A DNA stretch of 64,000 bases, from contig NZ_CP084222.1 of the NCBI RefSeq assembly GCF_020268605.1, positions 62,001 through 126,000 on the forward strand. Direction: 5' to 3'. This DNA comes from Arsenophonus apicola (lineage in GTDB: Bacteria; Pseudomonadota; Gammaproteobacteria; Enterobacterales; Enterobacteriaceae). Shown here in pieces: positions 57,150 to 64,000 of the stretch (position 1 is the first letter of the stretch; each line of letters starts with the position of its first letter). The notes beneath the pieces are model-generated. The model was not told the DNA's origin. It ran no database searches and worked only from the letters and a program-made list of their open reading frames with translations. The translations under genes and the position numbers were made by a program.

Positions 57150-58391
57150 ATAATAATTTTTCAAAATATAAAAAAAATAAAAAATAGTTTAAGTTATAAT
57201 TATAAAAATTATCCATTATCCAGTATTATAGCAATCGATATAGCATCGATAGTTTATAAAAAAATAAAGTTTTCTTTTAAAGATTTTATAAAGATAATTA
57301 GTTATAGAAAAATAAAAGTTGAAAATCCTTCTAATCCGACAATATTTTATTCAATAGGTAATTATAAAAGAAGAGACTATTATGAAATATTAGATTATGT
57401 TATGAAAGAAAGTAATGGTAAATTAATTGATTTATCTAATTATGAATATAAATATTATATTAATTTGCACTCTATTTTTCTTTCTTTTTATATTCTTTTT
57501 ATAAAAAATCGAGTTATTGATCTGAAATGGATAAATAAGCTTCATTTATTTTGTCATATGGTTTTTTGCCTTAATAATATTAAGGCGTTAGAAAAAAACC
57601 AAAAAAAATTAAATAATATAAAGAGCTTTTGTGCTTTTTGTAGTAATTTATCAGGTGAAGCAGAACTTGATTTTTTCTTTAAATCTCGCGGTATTCCAAC
57701 TTTTACATTACAACATGGTTCCTATTTTTTATACTCCGCTCCGCAACCGATAGATGCTATTGCATATGAAAATTTAGTTGCAGATAAATTATTATGTTGG
57801 GGTGAATATACGAAAGAACAATTTGAAAAATACGGTATTGATAAAAGTCGTTTACTAATTGCAGGATATTCAAAGATTCATTCTCCATTAAAGATTAAAG
57901 GCTCTAATGAAAAATTAAGAATACTTGTTCTTTTTTCAAGAAAAGAATTTCATTTAAATAATAAAAAATTATTTAAATTACTCAAATTAATTGATCAAGA
58001 ATATGATATTCATTATAAGTTGCATCCTTCATTAGATCGCAATGAATATAAGCGTTTAAGTGAAGGAAGTAAGATTATTGCAATGGAGAATAAAACGATA
58101 TTTGAATTGCTCACGACATCTAATTATGATTGTACAATTACCTATAATAGTACTGCCTATTACGATAGTTATATTAATAATTGCATTTCACTACGTTATA
58201 AAGATCAAGATTCTGATGCTGCAATTTCTGTAATAGATGATAATAGTTTTACAAATCTGAAAGAGTTAAAAGAAAAATTACAAATGATAACTGAATTAAA
58301 TAATGATGTTGAATTTTGGAATTTAGTTTCTCAGCGTCTTACTTATATACTTGGCTTTAATATTAATAATTATCATGAATTGTTGAAGTAA
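57146..58391 (+). CDS. GT-B glycosyl/glycerophosphotransferase-like protein, frameshifted near the start
   Basis: The ATG at 57146 overlaps the wzx stop but reaches a TAG after 13 codons. From 57150 onward the +1 frame is open without a stop down to 58391 (first ATG only at 57402). Dropping one A from the A8 run at 57170-57177 joins the two and gives about 414 residues starting MNNNFSKYKKIKNSLSYN. The C-terminal half has the GT-B layout of surface-carbohydrate enzymes: GIPTFTLQHGSYFLYSAP, ENLVADKLLCWGEYTKEQFE, LLIAGYSK, YDIHYKLHPSLDRNEY and TITYNSTAYYDSYI. The LQHG and KLHPS segments resemble CDP-glycerol transferases and capsule glycosyltransferases. Whether it is expressed depends on the frameshift being real. 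Confidence 0.75.
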
Positions 58392-58398
58392 GGATAAT

Positions 58399-59022
58399 AT
58401 GATTAAGAAAATCGTTGTATTTTTCTGCTACCCTTTGTCTGTAAAGATGAAAATAGTTAATAACTTTTACCTTCGCTATAAATGTGCTTTATTTGGTAAA
58501 TTTTTTTCTCTTAGTTGGGGAAAATGTTCGACTATTGATAAAGCTATTTTTTGTAGTTATGAGCATCTTCATATTGGCAATAATGTTACTATTGGAAAAC
58601 ATGCACGTATTGAAGCAATTAATAAGTGGCAACAGACTATTTTTTATCCAGAAATTATAATTGGAAATGATGTTTCAATTGGACCAAGACTAACTCTCGT
58701 TACAGGTTCTAAATTAGTTATAGGTAATGCTTGTGTAATATCATACGATGTTACAATTACTGATATTGATCATGAGTATAGGCAAATCAATGTATGTATT
58801 GCCGATCAACCCTTAATAATTAATGAAACAAAAATTGGTGATTATTGCTTTATTGGTAGTGGTAGCAAAATACTAGCAGGTACAAAACTGGGTAATCATT
58901 GTATTGTAGGTGCGAATTCGATTGTGCGTGGGCAATTCCCCGATTATTGTGTTTTGGTTGGTTCTCCGGCCAAAATAATTAAAAAATTTAATAACATTAA
59001 TAAAATATGGGAAAAAGTTTAA
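58399..59022 (+). CDS. Left-handed beta-helix acetyltransferase
   Basis: 207 residues. Hexapeptide repeats of the LbH fold run through the middle (HIGNNVTIGKHARIEA, IIIGNDVSIGPRLTLV, KLVIGNACVISYDVTITD, TKIGDYCFIGSGSKILAG, TKLGNHCIVGANSIVRG), closed by VLVGSPAKIIKKF. TDIDHEYRQ carries the His used as catalytic base in WcaF/NodL-type enzymes. It would O- or N-acetylate a sugar in the repeat unit with acetyl-CoA. It lies seven bases behind the upstream gene in the operon. The sugar acceptor is unknown. Confidence 0.88.
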   Translation: MIKKIVVFFCYPLSVKMKIVNNFYLRYKCALFGKFFSLSWGKCSTIDKAIFCSYEHLHIGNNVTIGKHARIEAINKWQQTIFYPEIIIGNDVSIGPRLTLVTGSKLVIGNACVISYDVTITDIDHEYRQINVCIADQPLIINETKIGDYCFIGSGSKILAGTKLGNHCIVGANSIVRGQFPDYCVLVGSPAKIIKKFNNINKIWEKV

Positions 59023-59041
59023 TATATTTTAAGGTATATCA

Positions 59042-60034
59042 ATGAAATCGATATTGCTTATTATGCCTTTTTTTAATGGATATGAAAAAGAAATAAAAAG
59101 GGTAATTGAAAGTTTTGGTTTTAAAGTTAAAATAGTTAGAGATAGTTCTTTTTTAGTTAATTTATTACATATTAAATTCTTTTCAAAAAGACTATATAAT
59201 TTTTATATGGATAAGATTTGGCCTTTTATATTTATTCAATGTGCAAAAGGAAAATATGATTATTTGTTTGTCATTAAAGGTGAAGAACTGACACCAAATA
59301 TATGTCAAAAGTTATATCATTATTCAAATTTTCATGCAAGTATTCTTTATTTGTGGGATTCTATTGCAAATATACCTAAAGCAATAAAAATTTTGCCTTT
59401 TTTTGATTAAAAATTTACATTTGACTATTTGGATTATAATAGTGATTTATATGATATAGACTTTTTGCCTCTTTTTTATTCAACTAAGTTTGAATATAAA
59501 AAAGAGTATATTTTAACTAATAATATAGACTATGACTTTTCATTTATTGGTTCTTTTAAGCAAGAGAGAGCTGATATTTTATTAGCTCTAACGGAATTAT
59601 GTAATAAAAAGGGTTATAGTTACTATTTTAAATTATATTTACCGTGGAATGAGTATTTAAGGAAAATTTTTACCAGCCCTGGATTTTATAAAAAATATAA
59701 TAATTTAATTATTATAAAAAAATTTAGTTTATTAAAAGTTGCTGATATAGTTAAGAAAAGCCGAGTTATCGTTGATGTTCCAGATAAAATGCAAAGTGGT
59801 TTAACGATGAGAACTTTTGAAGCACTTGGGGCTAGAAAAAAATTATTTACGACTAATCATCAAATTTTAAAATACCATTTTTATAATGAAAATAATATTA
59901 CTATTGACATAAATAAAATTAATGAAAATTTTGTTTTTACGGATTTTGAAGAAATTAAAGAAGCTGGAACTATTAGAGATATATATTCTTGGATAGGGTA
60001 TTTATTATCTAAATTAACCGATAAAAAAAAATAA
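59042..60034 (+). pseudogene. Glycosyltransferase (CgeB/capsule-type) interrupted by an in-frame TAA
   Basis: One frame of 330 codons with a TAA at 59408-59410 (codon 123). The first part (MKSILLIMPFFNGYEKEI to ILPFFD) is the N-terminal Rossmann domain; after the stop the same frame goes straight on with FTFDYLDYNSDLYDIDFLPL and FSFIGSFKQERADIL, and ends with the donor-binding part VDVPDKMQSGLTMRTFEALG and KKLFTTNHQI. This order is that of a single polysaccharide glycosyltransferase, so a sense codon became TAA. A TTG at 59429 could restart translation of the second half but has no ribosome site. I treat it as inactivated unless read through. Confidence 0.8.
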
Positions 60035-60075
60035 TGTTATTATCTTTATGTATATAAAAAATAATTTTTTTGCTG

Positions 60076-61230
60076 ATGAAAATATGTAAACAAAAACTAA
60101 TAGTTAGAATTACAAACCTTTTTATTATAAGTATTTTTTTTTGTGCTTATTTATTCTGGAATATTCCTTATACTGGTAAGTGGTTGAATGAAAATGTGTT
60201 CAGAATATATAATATAAGCTATAAAATATTTCTTTATGTTATTATATTTTCATTTGTTTGTGTTAATATAATTATTAGATTAAGAAAATTTCCTGTTTCA
60301 CTACTTATTTTTTCTTTTTTTACTATAATTTTATCTCTAATATTAAAACCTACTTTTATAAGTTATGTTTTGGTATTTTTGGCCGCATATTTTGTTGTTG
60401 ATAATATAAAAAATAAAAAATATTCTAAATCGACTGTTAAGAAAATAGTATTTTTTAGTCTACTTTTTTGTTGTTTGCAAATGCTTTATTTTAGAAGTAG
60501 TGATGGACGTCCGGTTTTGAGTTTTATTGATCCAAATTTTTCTGCATTTTATCTGTTTCTTCTTTTTGTAATAACTAATTGTTTACAATTAAGATTATTA
60601 AATTTTATATGTATCATCCTTGGATTATTAACACTTAGCCGAGCTTTCTTGTTTGCAGTTGTTATTTTCTTAGTCCTTAAGTATCTAAAAATATTTTATA
60701 ACTTGGCTAAGTCAATAAGAATACACATTCCCATAATTATCGTTTTGTTAAGTCTAATATTTGTATTTTTGGCTGGTGAAGCTTTGCGAAAATATGGAGG
60801 AAATAATGTTACTGAGTATGATGTTAATATTTCTCGATTTGTAACACTTAATGATGGCTCAAATAGGCTAAGATTTTCACTCAATGAACAATTTGTTAAA
60901 GCATTGATTAATTCAGATAAACTTAAACTAACAGGTGTTTCAAGAGAATATTATGTATCTAATTATAGCATATTATTACCTCATAATGGTTTTTTTGAGT
61001 TTGTACGTATTAATGGTTTAATTTTAGCTATAATATTTGTTTCTTCTGTATTTTTACTTATATTAAATTCTAGTTCACGATTTAGTTTTCCTTTTATAGC
61101 AAGTTATATTTTTTATATGTGTTTTCTGCCGGTCATCCCTGCAGGAATTAGCTTGTTGTTAGTTTCTATAATATATGCTGTTATTTTAAGTTTACAGAGA
61201 GAAAAATATGTTGGCTATAATTGTTCATAG
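60076..61230 (+). CDS. wzy: O-antigen polymerase-like membrane protein
   Basis: About 384 residues from the ATG at 60076 (a TTG six bases earlier also opens the frame). About ten membrane segments are visible, with a large periplasmic loop near residues 235-300 (GGNNVTEYDVNISRF, NDGSNRLRFSLNEQF) and the segment LLPHNGFFEFVRINGLI, whose PHN-(x)-E region is typical of Wzy/WaaL-class polymerases (O-antigen ligase-like). It would join repeat units on the periplasmic face. It overlaps the next gene by 23 bases. Wzy proteins are poorly conserved, so the assignment rests on topology, this motif and context. Confidence 0.8.
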   Translation: MKICKQKLIVRITNLFIISIFFCAYLFWNIPYTGKWLNENVFRIYNISYKIFLYVIIFSFVCVNIIIRLRKFPVSLLIFSFFTIILSLILKPTFISYVLVFLAAYFVVDNIKNKKYSKSTVKKIVFFSLLFCCLQMLYFRSSDGRPVLSFIDPNFSAFYLFLLFVITNCLQLRLLNFICIILGLLTLSRAFLFAVVIFLVLKYLKIFYNLAKSIRIHIPIIIVLLSLIFVFLAGEALRKYGGNNVTEYDVNISRFVTLNDGSNRLRFSLNEQFVKALINSDKLKLTGVSREYYVSNYSILLPHNGFFEFVRINGLILAIIFVSSVFLLILNSSSRFSFPFIASYIFYMCFLPVIPAGISLLLVSIIYAVILSLQREKYVGYNCS

Positions 61231-62257
61231 CTTAGGTCGTATTGGTGGTACAGAATCAGTAGTAAAACTGTTAGCGAATTATTTTGTAAATCATAAAATT
61301 GCCGATGTTGTTGTATTGGAGACAGAAAAATCCTCATATAAAAATAGTGGTAATGATCAATTTCAGGTTATTAATCTAGCGACTGAGTTTAAAAATGAGA
61401 AAATTAATATGTTTTTCTCTATGGTTAAAGTTAAAAATTATATAAAAAAAAATAATATAAAAAATGTATATAGTACTTTTGGCAATCTAAATATTTTATC
61501 TATTTTATTATTGAAAAATGTTAATTTGATTGTCTGTGATCATACGTGTTATAAGCAATCAATGATAGGTTTTTTTGGCTATCTGCGTAAATGTTTATAT
61601 CGTTATGCAGATTATGTTATTTCTCTTACAAATCGTGATTTTGAAAATTATCGTAAAGATAAGTGTAATTGTATTGTGATACCAAATCCGGTTGATAAAG
61701 GCAAAATCTCTTCTGGTAACTATATGAGAAAAGGCTTTATTGCTGTAGGACGTATTTGTTATTCAAAAAATTATGAGCGCATGGTAAATATTTGTGCTTA
61801 TTTGAAGAAATTGGATAATTATTTTTTATTACGAATATTTGGTGATGGCGATAAAGAATATGTTGAAAAAATTAAAAATATTATCCAGCAATATGATCTA
61901 GAAAATAATGTTTTATTACAAAACTCAACATCTTCTATTTCTGAATGGTATGCTAAAAGTCGACTTTTACTAATGACATCCTATTATGAAGGTTTACCTA
62001 TGGTGTTGATTGAAGCGCAAGCAAATGGATTGCCTTGTGTTGCTATTGATATTGAAACAGGGCCATCAGACATCATTATAAATAATGAAACAGGTTTGTT
62101 ATTGAACGAGAATTTAGCTGATGATGAAATGGCGAAAAGAATATTTTCTTTTTATACAGATGTATCGGATGAAAATTTTATAAAATCAAAAAAGAATGCT
62201 GAGCAGTTTAATATAGAACATATTATTGATAAATGGATGAGTATTTTAAATGTGTAA
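61208..62257 (+). CDS. Family 4 glycosyltransferase
   Basis: 349 residues of GT-B fold. The N-terminal domain begins IIVHSLGRIGGTESVVKLLA (acceptor-side glycine motif), the middle has CDHTCYKQSM and VIPNPVDKGKI, and the C-terminal donor site has GFIAVGRICYSKNYERMV, LRIFGDGDKEYVEKI and the EGLPMVLIEAQANGLPCVA motif with the catalytic EX7E glutamates. It is a retaining enzyme using a nucleotide sugar, as in AmsD/WcaL-like proteins. It overlaps the wzy gene upstream and the HAD gene downstream, so the three are tightly coupled. Linkage and sugar cannot be told. Confidence 0.9.
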   Translation: MLAIIVHSLGRIGGTESVVKLLANYFVNHKIADVVVLETEKSSYKNSGNDQFQVINLATEFKNEKINMFFSMVKVKNYIKKNNIKNVYSTFGNLNILSILLLKNVNLIVCDHTCYKQSMIGFFGYLRKCLYRYADYVISLTNRDFENYRKDKCNCIVIPNPVDKGKISSGNYMRKGFIAVGRICYSKNYERMVNICAYLKKLDNYFLLRIFGDGDKEYVEKIKNIIQQYDLENNVLLQNSTSSISEWYAKSRLLLMTSYYEGLPMVLIEAQANGLPCVAIDIETGPSDIIINNETGLLLNENLADDEMAKRIFSFYTDVSDENFIKSKKNAEQFNIEHIIDKWMSILNV

Positions 62258-62876
62258 TATTATATTTATTGATTTATGTGGTACTTTAGTTAATGAAAAT
62301 ACAACGTTTCACTTTTTTGAGAAAAAAATTTTACCTAAAAAGAACTTATGTATAAAATTAATTTGGAAATTGAAGATAGTGCAAATTATCACCAAATTAT
62401 CATTTTTATTAGGTATAAAATGGGATTTAAGTAAAAAAGCATGTCTTTTTTTTATGAAAGGGCTAAATAGAAATGATTTAGCTGTTTTATCTGATGAATT
62501 TGTTAATGAACTTAGTTGGCGTAAGGACATTTTAACAAAAATAGATTTATTGAAAAGACATGGATATTTCCCTGTTATAATTTCTGCTTCTTTGGATTTT
62601 TTGGTTAAATCTGTTAGTAAAAAAATGCATATAGATAAATATGAATCTTCATTATTACTCTATAATAATGATCGATTTTCTGGTGTATTATATCGAGATC
62701 TTCAGGGTAATAAAAAGAGTGTTATTATGTCTTATTCTTTTAGTAAATCCATTTTTTTTACCGATAATTTAGATGATAGTGATTGTATTGATTCTGTTAA
62801 TTATTTTATTGCTGTAACCTCCAGAAAAAATTTAAATTTTTGGAAGAGAAATAGAGTTTTTACCCATGTTGTTTAA
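62250..62876 (+). CDS. HAD-superfamily phosphatase-like protein (DxC motif)
   Basis: 208 residues of HAD-IB type. Motif I is FIDLCGTLVNENTTFHFF: the nucleophile Asp is present but the second Asp of DxD is Cys. Motif II is PVIISASLDFLV (Ser), motif III Lys in QGNKKSVI, and motif IV FFTDNLDDSDCI keeps the acidic residues. I recall DxCGTL variants with the same NTTF continuation in other polysaccharide loci. Overlaps the next gene by 11 bases, suggesting a functional pair with the membrane protein. A role in removing the 5-phosphate of a polyprenyl-linked pentose phosphate is a hypothesis. Confidence 0.72.
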   Translation: MCNIIFIDLCGTLVNENTTFHFFEKKILPKKNLCIKLIWKLKIVQIITKLSFLLGIKWDLSKKACLFFMKGLNRNDLAVLSDEFVNELSWRKDILTKIDLLKRHGYFPVIISASLDFLVKSVSKKMHIDKYESSLLLYNNDRFSGVLYRDLQGNKKSVIMSYSFSKSIFFTDNLDDSDCIDSVNYFIAVTSRKNLNFWKRNRVFTHVV

Positions 62877-63622
62877 ATTTATTTTTCCGTTAGCTCCTTT
62901 TTTTCATCTCTATGCCAAGAGTATTTACGAGAAATTAAGTTGGGTTTTATATTATTTAATACCCTATTTAGCAATTTCTTATTTATTCGATGTTAATTTA
63001 TTAGCCGCTATAATATCCATATTAGCAATATACTCTGTTTATGATATAGGATATATATATAATAATGCAGAAACTATAAAAAATGAGACTAAACCAACAT
63101 TAAGATACTCTTCTAATGAGCTTGTTTTTTATGAAAAAAATAAATTATTAATTTATTTCGTTAAATTTTTTTTTGCAGTTATTTTCTGCTTTTTATTATC
63201 ATACTATTTTTCTTATAATTTTACATTATGGCTTTTTTGCTTAACATTAATATTAATAATATTTTTTATATATAATTCAATTAGAAGTAAAATTAATTTT
63301 TATCTGCAAATTTTTCTGACTATAAGTAGATTTTCTTTTCCTTTATTTTTATTATGTAATTTCACTTTAAATGATTTTATTTTTACTATTATGTTATTTC
63401 CATTACCTAATTTTTTTGGAAAGAACTAAAATTAAAGTAAATAATTTTCCTTATAAAATAGAAGATATTAGCAAATTTAGAACTATTTATTATTTATTTT
63501 TATTAGTTATCAGTGTTTTTATTTATAATATGCAAAAAACAGATTTATGGTTCTTAATATTATCTTCTTATTATTTTTTTTATAGATCAGTTTATTATTT
63601 TATAAGTTTTTTTAAGAGGTAA
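62866..63622 (+). CDS. Polytopic membrane protein, perhaps UbiA-like prenyltransferase, frameshifted
   Basis: The reading from ATG 62866 (MLFKFIFPLAPFFHLYAK) ends at 63429. The protein clearly continues one frame over (ERTKIKVNNFPYKIED...) to 63622; removing one T from the T7 run at 63411-63417 joins them into about 252 residues. Seven to eight hydrophobic helices are visible. After helix 2 or 3 comes SVYDIGYIYNNAETIKNETK-PTLR, which sits where UbiA enzymes have NDxxDxxxD and a KPxR-like block, but the acidic residues are mostly replaced, so the assignment is weak. The overlap with a HAD gene fits the HAD-UbiA pairs and fusions known elsewhere. Confidence 0.5.
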
Positions 63623-63624
63623 GT

Positions 63625-64000
63625 ATGGATTATCTAATTGTTGGCAGTGGTTTATTTGGTTCTGTATTTGCCCATGAAGCAAAATTACATAATAAAAAAG
63701 TTAAAATTATTGAAAAGAGAGATCATATTTGTGGTAATGTTTATTGTGAAAATATTGAAAATATAAATGTGCATAAATATGGTGCTCATATTTTTCATAC
63801 GAATAGTAAAGAAATTTGGGATTACGTTAATCAATTTGTTGAATTTAATCGGTTTACTAATTCCCCTTTAGCATTATCAAAGAATAAATTATATAATCTT
63901 CCTTTCAATATGAATACGTTTAATCAGCTATGGGGTGTGAAAACACCCCAGGAAGCCAAAAATATTATTTTATCCCAAAGTAAGGAATTTCAAGGTAAAG
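63625..64000 (+). CDS. glf: UDP-galactopyranose mutase (5' part, runs off the window)
   Basis: The first 125 codons are inside the window and open to its edge. AAGAGG precedes the ATG. The FAD-binding Rossmann start MDYLIVGSGLFGSVFAHEA, then KVKIIEKRDHICGNVY and the family-defining HKYGAHIFHTNSKEIWDYVN and FNRFTNSPLA leave no doubt. Glf converts UDP-galactopyranose into UDP-galactofuranose through a flavin adduct. It lies two bases after the previous gene in the same operon and implies galactofuranose in the surface polysaccharide. No lesion is seen in the visible part. Confidence 0.95.
   Translation, partial: MDYLIVGSGLFGSVFAHEAKLHNKKVKIIEKRDHICGNVYCENIENINVHKYGAHIFHTNSKEIWDYVNQFVEFNRFTNSPLALSKNKLYNLPFNMNTFNQLWGVKTPQEAKNIILSQSKEFQGK

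Noticed and set aside
1..64000. CRISPR array or phage genes
   Set aside because: No regularly spaced direct repeats and no capsid, tail, integrase or terminase-like frames are visible.

Overview
The window is AT-rich (NRPS/PKS genes visibly less so) and reads as a gamma-proteobacterial chromosome of the Morganellaceae type (Proteus / Providencia / Photorhabdus / Arsenophonus). The core genes uspA, gdhA, prlC-rsmJ, selC and cpxP/cpxRA are close to their enterobacterial counterparts. A polysaccharide locus starts directly after cpxA, which from memory is where Proteus and Providencia carry their O-antigen cluster. The strong AT bias, several genes with one breaking lesion each, and a toxin and secretion repertoire suited to animal or insect hosts make an Arsenophonus-like host-associated bacterium my best guess. 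The species is inference.

Layout. (1) 1-11.3 kb: uspA and gdhA forward; then on the minus strand a type I secretion set (HExxH-protease-like substrate, ABC exporter, HlyD-family adaptor) and the prlC-rsmJ pair. (2) 11.5-33.6 kb: an accessory island behind selC (tRNA-Sec). It holds a decayed IS6-family element, a 1550-residue toxin-like protein with a pentapeptide-repeat core and a C-terminal Cys/His/Asp domain spaced as in YopT, an NRPS/PKS locus with its own phosphopantetheinyl transferase, and a class A beta-lactamase. (3) 33.8-46.5 kb: loosely packed accessory genes in AT-rich DNA: a secreted protein of unknown function, an MMPL-type exporter, an SGNH-like protein, two outer-membrane barrels, a small XRE regulator, and a Bvg/Evg-like hybrid kinase with its LuxR-type response regulator. 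(4) 47-50 kb: cpxP diverging from cpxRA across an exact CpxR box. (5) 51-64 kb: a JUMPStart/ops element and a surface-polysaccharide (probably O-antigen) operon, all on the plus strand, running off the window inside glf.

How the genes work together. The NRPS/PKS enzymes form C-A-T-TE (first gene) and A-T-C-A-T-KS-KR-T-TE (second gene). My reading of the A-domain pocket residues suggests branched aliphatic substrates for two domains and proline for the third. The PKS module has no acyltransferase. The first gene has a +1 frameshift in a T7 run and the second an in-frame TAG, so the pathway is either newly broken, translated by recoding, or mis-sequenced. The polysaccharide locus encodes sugar-precursor enzymes (KdsD-type isomerase, cytidylyltransferase-RraA fusion, RmlC, SDR, Glf), glycosyltransferases, an acetyltransferase, a Wzx flippase and a Wzy polymerase, plus a HAD / membrane-protein pair that may make a polyprenyl-phosphate pentose donor. 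Three of its genes carry a single frameshift or stop.

The points most worth following up are the YopT-spaced toxin with duplicated modules around its pentapeptide domain, the AT-less NRPS/PKS system with its in-frame TAG, the secreted protease without RTX repeats, and the run of +1 lesions in homopolymers.
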